A DNA stretch of 21,272 nt from CAYGLV01 sp964351025 (GTDB taxonomy: Bacteria; Actinomycetota; Thermoleophilia; Gaiellales; Gaiellaceae). Position numbers and translations under genes: made by a program. Under the pieces are notes generated by a model. The model had not been told where the DNA came from and ran no database searches. It saw nothing but the letters and a program-made list of their open reading frames with translations. Numbering within the stretch: position 1 is the stretch's first letter; the number at the start of each line of letters is the position of its first letter. The DNA lies in assembly GCA_964351025.1 (NCBI GenBank), contig CAYGLV010000042.1:1-21272 (forward strand), written 5' to 3'. Of the stretch, positions 1 to 7,079 are shown piece after piece.

Positions 1-2
1 AG

Positions 3-76
3 TAGCGGGGGCAGGATTTGAACCTGCGACCTCCGGGTTATGAGCCCGGCGAGCTACCTGGCTGCTCCACCCCGCG
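3..76 (-). tRNA. Initiator tRNA-fMet (CAU)
   Basis: The minus strand folds as a full cloverleaf with anticodon CAT in the loop CTCATAA. Initiator hallmarks are present: three consecutive G:C pairs at the base of the anticodon stem (GGG/CCC), an A11:U24 pair in the D stem, and an unpaired first acceptor position. That position reads C1 opposite U72 here, where the common bacterial initiator has C1/A72. The discriminator is A73 and CCA is not encoded. The gene starts 8 nt after the stop of the PAP2 gene on the same strand, so it may be processed from a joint transcript. Confidence 0.95.
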
Positions 77-84
77 CCGTGGTC

Positions 85-828
85 TCAAGTGTAGCAAGGC
101 TCCTGCGCCTCCTCCTCCCTGCCGCGCCGGCGATCGAGTTGAGCGGCGAGCAGGAAACCGGCGCCGAGCACGGCCGTGCCGGCGAGCGCATCGAGGACGA
201 AGTGGTTGCCCGTCACGACGATCGTCACGAAGACGAGCGGCGGATACAGGACACCGGCGAGCCGCCAGACGCGGGAACGCGCGAAGAGCACGAGACCGAT
301 CCCGACGCCAAGAGCGTACGCCGCATGCAGGCTCGGCACAGCGGCGACCGGATTCGTCAGCGCGGACGTGCTGGGAGAGCCGATGTCGATCCCCGACAGC
401 ATCAGCAGCGTGTCCTGGAGACCGACGTCGGCGAGGCGCGGCGGCGCGGTCGGGAACGCCCAGTGGATGAAGACGGAGATCGCCGTCGCGACCATGAAGC
501 CGTTGCGGAAGGTGCGGAACCCGTCCCGGGAACGGTGGTAGAGCCAGAAGAAGAAGATCCCGGTGAACAGGAAGTGCCCGACGAAGTAGAAGGCATTGAG
601 CGCGTGCACGAGATCGGGCATCGCGAGGAACGCACGCTGGAGCCAGTGCTCCCACTCGATCCCGATGAGCTGCTCGACGCGGACGATCTTGCGCGCGTTC
701 GCGAGCGCCGCCGGCCAGTCGGGCTCGATCAGGATGCGCGCCAGCTCGTAGACACCCACGGCGCCGAGCACCACCCCGACCTGTGCGAGCCCGTCACGGC
801 TCTGCAGCGCCCGCCTGACGCGCGACAT
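85..828 (-). CDS. PAP2-family membrane phosphatase/phosphotransferase (PAP2_3 type)
   Basis: A 247-residue integral membrane protein with about six hydrophobic segments. It carries the PAP2 (type 2 phosphatidic acid phosphatase) signatures: FPTAPPR at 125-131, PSLH at 165-168, and GNHFVLD at 207-213 with catalytic-type His209 and Asp213. The FPTAPPR-PSLH layout is typical of the PAP2_3/inositol phosphotransferase-like branch, which acts on lipid phosphates or phosphoinositol head groups at the membrane. The substrate cannot be told from sequence. The ATG at 828 is chosen because a TACAAT box lies exactly 6 nt upstream; an in-frame start at 891 would run into the divergent gene. The tRNA-fMet gene follows 8 nt after the stop. 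Confidence 0.85.
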   Translation of the reverse strand: MSRVRRALQSRDGLAQVGVVLGAVGVYELARILIEPDWPAALANARKIVRVEQLIGIEWEHWLQRAFLAMPDLVHALNAFYFVGHFLFTGIFFFWLYHRSRDGFRTFRNGFMVATAISVFIHWAFPTAPPRLADVGLQDTLLMLSGIDIGSPSTSALTNPVAAVPSLHAAYALGVGIGLVLFARSRVWRLAGVLYPPLVFVTIVVTGNHFVLDALAGTAVLGAGFLLAAQLDRRRGREEEAQEPCYT

Positions 829-834
829 GCCTGC

Positions 835-840
835 ATTGTA
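835..840 (-). promoter_or_regulatory. -10 box of leaderless promoter for the PAP2 gene
   Basis: The minus strand reads TACAAT, then 6 nt, then the ATG at 828. This spacing places the transcription start at or next to the start codon. No Shine-Dalgarno sequence and no clear -35 element are seen. Confidence 0.55.
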
Positions 841-851
841 CGACGGCCGGA

Positions 852-857
852 TACGAT
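852..857 (+). promoter_or_regulatory. -10 box of leaderless promoter for the 864 gene
   Basis: TACGAT is followed by 6 nt and the ATG at 864. It lies 11 bp from the opposing TACAAT box of the PAP2 gene, so the 35-bp intergenic region is almost entirely two back-to-back -10 boxes. No Shine-Dalgarno is present. Confidence 0.55.
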
Positions 858-863
858 CTTTCC

Positions 864-1184
864 ATGCCCTCGCCGTGGCTCTCGTTCGCACTTTCCGTGC
901 TCGCCGCTGCAGGCGCGACCGCGTTCGCAGCCCTGCGGGGGCTCACCGCCTACCGGGCGGGGAAGCGGCTCATGCGGGAGACGGGTGACGCGGCGACAGA
1001 CATCAGCCGCTCGGCCGCCGAGATCGAGACCCGGCTCGCGGCCGGCGCGGAGCGCAGCGACGAGCTCGCGCGAGCGCTCGCACGCCTGCGAGCCTCGCGG
1101 GCACGGCTCGACGTCCTGCTCGGCGCGTTCGCCGAGGTCCGCTCCTCGCTCGGCCGCGTGACCGCGTTCGTGCCGCGCAAGTGA
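864..1184 (+). CDS. Small membrane-anchored coiled-coil protein, unknown function
   Basis: A 106-residue protein not recognised as a named family. Residues about 5-25 form one hydrophobic, alanine-rich segment, probably a membrane anchor. The rest is Arg/Glu/Ala-rich and predicted helical, likely a coiled coil, ending in a basic tail. The layout resembles small DUF948-like envelope proteins, but no diagnostic motif supports that. Its stop overlaps the GTG start of the downstream Ppx gene by 4 nt (GTGA), so the two are probably translationally coupled. Start chosen from the TACGAT-N6-ATG leaderless arrangement. Confidence 0.7.
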   Translation: MPSPWLSFALSVLAAAGATAFAALRGLTAYRAGKRLMRETGDAATDISRSAAEIETRLAAGAERSDELARALARLRASRARLDVLLGAFAEVRSSLGRVTAFVPRK

Positions 1185-2086
1185 CACGCGTCGCCGCGGT
1201 CGACCTCGGCACGAACTCGACCCGGCTGCTCGTCGCGGACATCGAGGACGGGCGGCTCACGGAGGTCGTGCGACGCCTGAGGATCACGCGGCTCGGCGAA
1301 GGCGTGGACGAGAGCCGGCTGCTCCTCGAGGCGCCGATGGCACGGGTGCGCGCCGCGCTCGGCGAGTACCAGCGCGAGCTCGAGGCTCTCGGTGCCACAC
1401 GCACGCTGCTCGTCGCCACGAGCGCCGTGCGCGATGCCCTGAACGGTGCCGCCTTCCTCGAGCTGCTCGAGCGCGACCTCGGCGGCGTCGCGCGCCTCCT
1501 CGGCGGCGACGACGAGGCCCTACTGACGTTCCGCGGAGTCACCGCCGGGAGGGAGCTCCCGGGCGAGACGCTGATCGTGGACGTCGGCGGCGGCTCGACC
1601 GAGCTCGTGGTCGGCGGGCCGGGCGGCGTCTCGCTCCACACGAGTCTCGATGTCGGCTGCGTCCGCATGACCGAGCGCTTTCTCGCCTCCGATCCACCCG
1701 CGCCCTCCGAGCTCGAGGCCTGTGCCGCTCACGTCCGGTCGCTCCTCCCCGGCCTCGAGATCCGGGCGGCGATCGGCGTCGCCGGCACGGTGACAACGCT
1801 CGCGGCACTCGACCTCGGGCTCGCCGAGTACGACCCCGAGCGGATCCATGGCCACGTCCTGACGCCTCGCGCGGTCGAGCGGGAGCTGGAGCTGCTCGCC
1901 TCGCTCCCGCTGGCGCGGCGGCGCGAGCTGCCGGGGCTGGAGCCGGCGCGCGCGCCCGTGATCGTCGCGGGCGTCGTGATCGTGCACGAAGTGCTGGCGC
2001 GTTACGGGCTGCGGGGCCTCGAGGCGAGCGAGCGTGACATCCTCCACGGCGCCGCGCTGGCAGCCGCCGAGTTGCCGCCGACCTAG
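1181..2086 (+). CDS. ppx: Exopolyphosphatase, Ppx/GppA family
   Basis: A 301-residue member of the ASKHA-fold Ppx/GppA family, which removes terminal phosphate from polyphosphate or converts pppGpp to ppGpp in the cytoplasm. The N-terminal phosphate-binding loop reads AAVDLGTNSTRLL (about residues 4-16), the second nucleotide/phosphate loop DVGGGSTELVV lies near 128-138, and a GVAGTVTTLAALD segment near 199-211. The length matches the short actinobacterial Ppx proteins, without the C-terminal HD domain of the ~500-residue E. coli enzymes. It starts at GTG, overlapping the upstream stop by 4 nt. Its stop shares the palindrome CTAG with the convergent CBS gene. Polyphosphate versus pppGpp preference cannot be assigned. 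Confidence 0.9.
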   Translation: MTRVAAVDLGTNSTRLLVADIEDGRLTEVVRRLRITRLGEGVDESRLLLEAPMARVRAALGEYQRELEALGATRTLLVATSAVRDALNGAAFLELLERDLGGVARLLGGDDEALLTFRGVTAGRELPGETLIVDVGGGSTELVVGGPGGVSLHTSLDVGCVRMTERFLASDPPAPSELEACAAHVRSLLPGLEIRAAIGVAGTVTTLAALDLGLAEYDPERIHGHVLTPRAVERELELLASLPLARRRELPGLEPARAPVIVAGVVIVHEVLARYGLRGLEASERDILHGAALAAAELPPT

Positions 2087-2496
2087 GCCGGCGCGTCGGG
2101 CTCGCCGTCGGCGGACTCGTCTTCGGCGAGGCGGCGCTGGAGCACCGCACGCGAGAGCACGCCGACGAGGCGCCCCTCCTCGACGACCGGCACGCGCTCG
2201 AGGTCGTGCTCCTCGAGGAAGCGGTATGCCTCCTCGAGCGGCACCTCGGAGCCGAGAGTGAAGTTGGGCGCCTCGGCAATCTCCCGCAGCGCCGTCGAGC
2301 GCGGGTCGCGGCCGGCGGCGACGACCTCGCGCACGAGCGTGTTGCGGGTGACGACGCCGGCGAGCCGCTCGCCCTCGCAGACGAGCACCGAGCGCACCTC
2401 CGGCCGTCCCAGCGCCTCGGCCGCCTCTTGGGCGGTCGCCCCCGCGTCGAGCACGCGTGGGGCGGGAAGCATCGCATCGCGGACGCGGTCGCTCAT
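2083..2496 (-). CDS. Two-CBS-domain protein
   Basis: A 137-residue protein made of two tandem CBS motifs. The first spans about residues 5-60 (RVRDAMLPAP through LAGVVTRNTLVREV) and the second about 70-128 (including LERVPVVEEGRLVGVLSR), with an acidic tail. CBS pairs bind adenosyl ligands such as AMP, ATP or SAM and act as energy or redox sensors. The ATG at 2496 lies 2 nt after the glutamate dehydrogenase stop on the same strand, so the two are almost certainly cotranscribed and the protein may regulate that enzyme or a partner; the regulatory link is inference. A much longer upstream extension of the frame is the antisense shadow of gdh. Confidence 0.88.
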   Translation of the reverse strand: MSDRVRDAMLPAPRVLDAGATAQEAAEALGRPEVRSVLVCEGERLAGVVTRNTLVREVVAAGRDPRSTALREIAEAPNFTLGSEVPLEEAYRFLEEHDLERVPVVEEGRLVGVLSRAVLQRRLAEDESADGEPDAPA

Positions 2497-2498
2497 GT

Positions 2499-3785
2499 CT
2501 ACGGGTAGATGCCCCGCAACTCGAGCGCGGTCGCGACCTCGTGGATGCCGGCGACGAGCGATGCGGTGCGCAGTGTGATCCCGTGCGCCTTGGAGAGCGT
2601 CCAGACACGGTCGAAGGCGTCGTTCATCTTGTCCGTCAGCTTCGAGCGGATCTCCTCGCGCCCCCAGAACAGGCGTCCGATGTCCTGAACCCACTCGAAG
2701 TACGAGACGGTCACCCCGCCCGCGTTCGTCAGGATGTCCGGTAGGACGGGGATGCCGCGCGCGGCGAGAATCGCGTCGGCCTCGATCGAGGTCGGGCCGT
2801 TGGCGCCTTCGGCGACCAGCCGCGCCTGCACGCGTGGCGCATTGTCGCCGTTGAGCTGGTCCTCCCGGGCGGCGAGCACGAGGATGTCACACGGCAACTC
2901 GAGGAGTTCCGCGTTCGAGACGCGGCGGCCGCCCGGCCAGCCTTCCAGTGACCCCTGCTCGGCCGTGTAGGCCAGGAGCGCCGGCACGTCAAGGCCGGCG
3001 TCGTCAACGAGCGCGCCGGAAACATCCGAGACGGCGATCACCGTTGCCCCGCGCGACTGCAGCTCGGCCGCGGCCACGCCGCCTACGTTGCCGAAACCCT
3101 GCACGACGCAGCGCTGGCCGGCGAGCTCCCAGCCGAGGCGGTCGCACGCGCGCGCGATCACCATCACGACTCCAACGCCCGTCGCCTCGGCCCGGAAGAC
3201 CGAGCCGCCGATGGAGATCGGCTTGCCGGTGACGATCTCCGGCACGGCGTACCCCTTCTGCATCGAATACGTGTCCATCATCCAGGCCATCGTCTGCTCG
3301 TTCGTCGCCATGTCGGGGGCGGGAATGTCCTCCTGCGGCCCGATCACCGTCATCAGCTCGGAGGTGAAGCGGCGCGTCATCCGCTCCAGCTCGTCGACCG
3401 ACATCTCCCTCGGCGCACAGCGCACGCCGCCCTTGGCTCCGCCGTACGGCAGCCGCATGAGCGCGCACTTCCAGGTCATCCAGCAGGCGAGCGCGGCGCA
3501 CTCGCCGAGCGTCACATCGGGGTCGTAGCGAATGCCGCCCTTCGTCGGGCCGAGAACCATCGAGTGCTGCACGCGGTAGGCGGGGAAGACCGCGAAGCCG
3601 CCATCGTCCAGATGCACGGGCACGCTGAACATGACCGCGCGTTCGGGGTAGCGGAGCCGCTCGGCGATCGTGGCACCGACATCGGCGTAGGGCAGTGCCT
3701 GCTCGAACTGCGCCACCGCCATGCGAAAGAGCGGGACATCCCACTCGAGCGGCACGTGCGGGGTCGCCTCGCGGATTGCCGTCAC
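2499..3785 (-). CDS. gdhA: Glu/Leu/Phe/Val dehydrogenase (glutamate dehydrogenase)
   Basis: A 428-residue enzyme, the normal length of hexameric glutamate dehydrogenases that interconvert glutamate and 2-oxoglutarate plus ammonia with NAD(P). The N-terminal domain has GPTKGGIRY (79-87), WK at 105-106 and the catalytic-lysine motif YGGAKGGV (114-121, Lys118), then PAPD with Asp158. The Rossmann domain shows GFGNVG at 230-235. The start is GTG at 3785, preceded by TACACT 8 nt upstream and no Shine-Dalgarno. It lies downstream of tRNA-Leu on the same strand and is followed at 2 nt by the CBS gene. NAD versus NADP use and a Leu/Val dehydrogenase role cannot be excluded, though length favours glutamate. 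Confidence 0.93.
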   Translation of the reverse strand: MTAIREATPHVPLEWDVPLFRMAVAQFEQALPYADVGATIAERLRYPERAVMFSVPVHLDDGGFAVFPAYRVQHSMVLGPTKGGIRYDPDVTLGECAALACWMTWKCALMRLPYGGAKGGVRCAPREMSVDELERMTRRFTSELMTVIGPQEDIPAPDMATNEQTMAWMMDTYSMQKGYAVPEIVTGKPISIGGSVFRAEATGVGVVMVIARACDRLGWELAGQRCVVQGFGNVGGVAAAELQSRGATVIAVSDVSGALVDDAGLDVPALLAYTAEQGSLEGWPGGRRVSNAELLELPCDILVLAAREDQLNGDNAPRVQARLVAEGANGPTSIEADAILAARGIPVLPDILTNAGGVTVSYFEWVQDIGRLFWGREEIRSKLTDKMNDAFDRVWTLSKAHGITLRTASLVAGIHEVATALELRGIYP

Positions 3786-3793
3786 AGCGCGGC

Positions 3794-3799
3794 AGTGTA
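3794..3799 (-). promoter_or_regulatory. Candidate -10 box for gdhA
   Basis: TACACT on the minus strand ends 8 nt before the GTG start of gdhA, in the short gap between the tRNA-Leu gene and gdhA. It fits the TANNNT pattern seen before other genes here and implies little or no leader. No -35 element is evident. Confidence 0.4.
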
Positions 3800-3831
3800 C
3801 GCGCGAGCGGGCCGAGTCGAGGCCTCAGAGA

Positions 3832-3914
3832 TGCCGGGGGCGGGAGTCGAACCCGCATGTCCCTCGGGACAGCCGGTTTTAAGCCGGCCGCGTCTACCGT
3901 TGCGCCACCCCGGC
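3832..3914 (-). tRNA. tRNA-Leu (UAA)
   Basis: The minus strand folds into an 83-nt class II tRNA. Acceptor arms GCCGGGG and CCCCGGC pair fully and the discriminator is A. The anticodon stem GCCGG/CCGGC encloses the loop CTTAAAA with anticodon TAA. A long variable arm (TGTCC/GGACA) and the T arm GCGGG-TTCGACT-CCCGC are intact. The long variable arm plus UAA anticodon identifies leucine. CCA is not encoded. It sits 11 nt after the DUF3105 stop codon and upstream of gdhA on the same strand. Confidence 0.95.
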
Positions 3915-3925
3915 GGGAGGCGAGT

Positions 3926-4618
3926 CTAGGTGCCGGGCGTTAAGTTCTCGAGCGGGATCCGCTCAGGGGCCTTGCCCTGGTACGCGGAGAGGAACTCGCC
4001 GAACGCCTTGTCGTCGAAGGCCCGGCACTTGGCGAGGATGCCGCGGCCGGGCTTGCCCTGCTCGCCGGGCGTATCGGTTTCGGCGTTCCACACCGTGAGC
4101 GCGATGTCGCGGCCGAGCTTCGGCAGCGGCGCGAGGAGCAAGCCGTTCGGGGACCGGCTGTAAAACGTCCTGATCTGAGCGACCGTCTCGGCCGGCACCT
4201 TGTCGCCGTACTGGATCGCGACGCCTCCGTGCTCGAGGTTGTGCACGACCTGCACCTGGTTCAGAGGCTCGTCGTAGGCGCCCCAGACCGCCGCCTGGCC
4301 GAAGTGGGGGCCGCTCGTCGGCGGGAACGAGTTCCACTTCGGCGTCGCGTTCTCGTCGCTCAGGTGCGTGCGCGCCTGCGCCGGGAAGCTCTCGAGGGTG
4401 CAGCCGGCGTTCTTCATCGCGGTGACCACGCCCGAAGATCCTCCCCCACCGAGCACGAAGAAGCCGACCACGGCGACCGCGCCGACGACGCCGGTGAGCG
4501 CGAACGCCCCGAGGGCGAGGCGCATCCGCTTGACGTCGGACGGCGTGGACGGCTCGCGACGCTGCTTCGGCCCCTTGGGGCCACGCGGCGGTGAGGGAAC
4601 GCGGTCTTTCCGGGCCAT
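3926..4618 (-). CDS. DUF3105 domain membrane-anchored protein
   Basis: A 230-residue protein with a basic, proline-rich cytoplasmic N-terminus (1-33), one transmembrane segment at about 35-57, and an extracytoplasmic DUF3105 domain. The domain is recognised by PPTSGPH (99-105) and HNLEHG (126-131), plus Cys73 and Cys198, which could form a disulfide. The conserved histidines suggest metal binding, but the family's function is not known to me. The ATG at 4618 is the first reasonable start; the frame continues upstream only through the divergent rmuC region. The stop is 11 nt from the tRNA-Leu gene. Confidence 0.88.
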   Translation of the reverse strand: MARKDRVPSPPRGPKGPKQRREPSTPSDVKRMRLALGAFALTGVVGAVAVVGFFVLGGGGSSGVVTAMKNAGCTLESFPAQARTHLSDENATPKWNSFPPTSGPHFGQAAVWGAYDEPLNQVQVVHNLEHGGVAIQYGDKVPAETVAQIRTFYSRSPNGLLLAPLPKLGRDIALTVWNAETDTPGEQGKPGRGILAKCRAFDDKAFGEFLSAYQGKAPERIPLENLTPGT

Positions 4619-4628
4619 TGAACGCGCG

Positions 4629-4634
4629 ACTCTA
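4629..4634 (-). promoter_or_regulatory. Candidate -10 box for the DUF3105 gene
   Basis: TAGAGT on the minus strand lies 10 nt before the ATG at 4618, within the 73-bp divergent gap shared with rmuC. This suggests a leader of only a few nucleotides. No Shine-Dalgarno is visible. Confidence 0.35.
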
Positions 4635-4675
4635 CCAGCGGCGGAGGCTGGGCCGACTCCGTCCGATGCCCCCTC

Positions 4676-4681
4676 TACGCT
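4676..4681 (+). promoter_or_regulatory. Candidate -10 box for rmuC
   Basis: TACGCT lies 10 nt before the ATG at 4692, the same spacing as the opposing box of the DUF3105 gene. No Shine-Dalgarno is present, consistent with a very short leader. Confidence 0.35.
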
Positions 4682-4691
4682 TCTTCGCCCC

Positions 4692-5879
4692 ATGCTGGTC
4701 ATCGGCCTCCTCAGCGGTCTCATCCTCGGCGCGGCTGCGGCATGGCTGACGCTGCGGCGGAGACTCCTCGCCGGCGACTCGGCCGGGGCCGAGCTGCGCC
4801 AGCGCGAGCTTGAGCTCGCCACCGCGCGCACCGAGCTCGAGCTCACGCAGCGCTCGTTCGACGAGCGGATGGTTACGACGCTCAAGGCGATCTCCGCGGA
4901 GGCGTTGCAGGCGAGCAACACATCTTTCCTCGAGCTCGCGGAGACGAAGCTCCAGGGCACTGTGGCGCCGCTACGGGAATCACTGCGGCGGATCGACACC
5001 CAGGTTCGCGAGCTCGAGCAGGCACGCCAGAATGCCTACGGGGCGCTCCGGCAGCAGGTCTCCGAGCTCTCCCGCACAACAGGCAGCCTCGCCAACGCGC
5101 TCCGCAAGCCGCACGTCCGCGGCCAGTGGGGAGAGCTCCACCTGAAGCGCGTCGTCGAGCTCGCGGGCATGGTCGAGCACTGCGACTTCGTCGTGCAGGA
5201 GAGCACCCGCGACGACGAAGGATCGCTGTTACGTCCCGACCTGATCGTGCGGCTTCCGGGTGGCAAGCGGGTGGTCGTCGACGCGAAGGCCCCCCTTCAC
5301 GCCGTGCTGGACGCGTACGAGCTCGAGGACGAGGAGCAGCGCCGCGTCAAGCTCCACGACCACGCGCGGCTCGTGCGCGATCACATGACGAAGCTCGGGC
5401 AGAAGGCGTACTGGCAACAGTTCACGCCGACGCCTGAGTTCGTGGTGATGTTTCTGCCTGACGAGGCGTTCTTCCGCGCCGCGCTCGAGCACGACCCGTC
5501 GCTTATCGAGGCGGGTGTCGGCGCCGGCGTCATTCCAGCGTCGCCGACCACGTTGATCGCCTTGTTGCGCACCGTGGCATACGGATGGCAACAGGAGACT
5601 GTCGCCGAGAGCGCGCGCGAGGTGAGCGAACTCGGGCGGGAGCTGTACGGACGCCTCGGCAAGCTGGCGACGCACTTCGCGAAACTCGGCCGCAGCCTGA
5701 CCACCTCCGTCGACGCTTACAACGACACGGTTGGCTCGCTCGAAAGCCGCGTGCTCGTAACGGCGCGCAAGCTAGAGAGCCACGGGATCTCAGGAGGGCC
5801 GCTTCCCGAGATCGCTCCCGTCGAGTTGCAAGCGCGACCGCTCTCCGCGCCCGAACTGACCGAGAGCCTCGCAGAGTAG
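4692..5879 (+). CDS. rmuC: DNA recombination protein RmuC
   Basis: A 395-residue RmuC. An N-terminal hydrophobic anchor (1-20) is followed by a long coiled coil (about 30-135). The RmuC nuclease-fold domain then includes GQWGELHLKRVVELAGM (144-160), VVVDAKAPLHAVLDAY (194-209) and IPASPTTLIALLRTVAYGW (281-299). RmuC limits inversions at short repeats and is thought to be a membrane-associated nuclease related to the PD-(D/E)XK fold. The ATG at 4692 is preferred because it begins directly with the anchor; an earlier in-frame start at 4368 would overlap the divergent DUF3105 gene. It converges on the baeRF-like gene with about 20 nt between stops and no terminator hairpin. Confidence 0.92.
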   Translation: MLVIGLLSGLILGAAAAWLTLRRRLLAGDSAGAELRQRELELATARTELELTQRSFDERMVTTLKAISAEALQASNTSFLELAETKLQGTVAPLRESLRRIDTQVRELEQARQNAYGALRQQVSELSRTTGSLANALRKPHVRGQWGELHLKRVVELAGMVEHCDFVVQESTRDDEGSLLRPDLIVRLPGGKRVVVDAKAPLHAVLDAYELEDEEQRRVKLHDHARLVRDHMTKLGQKAYWQQFTPTPEFVVMFLPDEAFFRAALEHDPSLIEAGVGAGVIPASPTTLIALLRTVAYGWQQETVAESAREVSELGRELYGRLGKLATHFAKLGRSLTTSVDAYNDTVGSLESRVLVTARKLESHGISGGPLPEIAPVELQARPLSAPELTESLAE

Positions 5880-5900
5880 CTCGCGCACGCTCGACGCAGC

Positions 5901-7043
5901 CTAGAAGCGGAGCAGCGCCCCGATGCCGTCGGCGCCCGCGAGCGCCCCGCGCGGCACCGCCAGCGCCGTGCCACCGTGCACGAGCGTCAAACGGAGGGCG
6001 AGGTCGATCCCGTCGCCGCATGGCTCCAGCGCGGCGCCGTCGAGCGGACAGGCGCCGCCCTCGGCGGAGGCGCGACCGCAGGTCGAGCACAGGAAGCCCT
6101 GCGTTCCGCCGCCCTCCTCGAAGAGCAGCAGCTCGACGCGCCCGTCCGAGGCCGCCTCGAGCGTAGCCGGCCCCCCGGCAACCGCCGGTGCGCTCCGGCC
6201 GATCTCGTCGCGCCAGCGCTCGACTGCCTCGGCCTCGCGCGCGGAGCGCTCGGCTTCGAGCAGAGGCAGCGCCACCGCCGCGATCTCACCGGCCGGAGCA
6301 TGCGCCTCGACCTGGGCCCAGCCGACGACTGCGGCGGCAACCTCGGCCGAGAGCAGGCCCACCAGCTCCGCCCGCGTCTCGTCGCCGCAGAGAATCACGA
6401 GTTGTGGCCGCCCCGACGCGCGGAGGCTGCGGTCGAGCTGGTCGGCGACGGCGCGCAGGTGGCCCTGGGCGAGGTTCTCGATGTGCCGCCGGAAGCGGGA
6501 CTGCGACCACCCGCCCTGGTCGTGGCGACCCGGGATCTCGTCGCTGCGGTCGGCGATCTCGACCAGGTGTCCTGCACGCATGCGGTAGAGCCGGCCCTGC
6601 TCTCTGCCGACCACGGCAACGAGCGCCCCGTCACTCCGTCCGATGAGAGGCACGAGCGGCGCGAGGTGGAGCTCAGCGCCCACGCGGACGGCGTCGGGCA
6701 CTCGCTCCGAGAGCGGCAGCACGCGCCAGAGGTCGTCGAGACGGGAGACGAACACCGCCACGCCCGAGACTCCGTCGCGGTCGAACTCGCGCTCGAAGTG
6801 GCCCTGTAGCCCCTCGAAGTCGGCCAGCAATGCCTGCCGGCGCTCGTGGTCGAGGGCGGAACCTCCGTTTCGCTCGGGCTTCGAGCCCTCGTCGAGGAGC
6901 GCGTGGACGCGCGTCCGAACGGCGCCGATGTTCGGGGCGACGCGCGGGCTCAGATCGACGTAGAGGCTGATCACGCGACCCTTGGCCGCCCGAATCGCCG
7001 CCAGCTCACGAAGGACGTCCCAGCTGATCGTGGTCGTTGTCAT
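5901..7043 (-). CDS. Bacterial eRF1-like (baeRF/Vms1-type) protein with C-terminal zinc knuckle
   Basis: A 380-residue protein resembling the bacterial eRF1-like (baeRF) group, relatives of the eukaryotic peptidyl-tRNA hydrolases Vms1/ANKZF1. An N-terminal alpha/beta domain (about 20-165) begins GRVISLYVDLSPR. The key loop GGWSQSRFRRH is at 177-187 and matches a GxxQxxxR arrangement with Gln181, the position of the catalytic glutamine in this superfamily. A further alpha/beta domain (213-345) starts PQLVILCGDETR. The tail holds Cys319, Cys322, Cys332 and Cys342, a likely zinc knuckle. By family logic it would cleave nascent chains from tRNA on stalled ribosomes, but that is inference. The ATG at 7043 follows a weak TAGAAT box. 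It is divergent from trxB. Confidence 0.75.
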   Translation of the reverse strand: MTTTTISWDVLRELAAIRAAKGRVISLYVDLSPRVAPNIGAVRTRVHALLDEGSKPERNGGSALDHERRQALLADFEGLQGHFEREFDRDGVSGVAVFVSRLDDLWRVLPLSERVPDAVRVGAELHLAPLVPLIGRSDGALVAVVGREQGRLYRMRAGHLVEIADRSDEIPGRHDQGGWSQSRFRRHIENLAQGHLRAVADQLDRSLRASGRPQLVILCGDETRAELVGLLSAEVAAAVVGWAQVEAHAPAGEIAAVALPLLEAERSAREAEAVERWRDEIGRSAPAVAGGPATLEAASDGRVELLLFEEGGGTQGFLCSTCGRASAEGGACPLDGAALEPCGDGIDLALRLTLVHGGTALAVPRGALAGADGIGALLRF

Positions 7044-7061
7044 TCCGCTTTACGCACCCCG

Positions 7062-7067
7062 ATTCTA
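7062..7067 (-). promoter_or_regulatory. Candidate -10 box for the baeRF-like gene
   Basis: TAGAAT on the minus strand, 18 nt before the ATG at 7043, matches TATAAT at five of six positions. No good -35 is seen at normal spacing, so this is tentative. Confidence 0.35.
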
Positions 7068-7079
7068 CCTCGTTCCGAC

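Noticed and set aside
2497..2694. 66-codon N-terminal extension of the CBS protein
   Set aside because: It lies inside the 3' end of gdhA and has no domain character; ATG at 2496 begins right at the first CBS motif.
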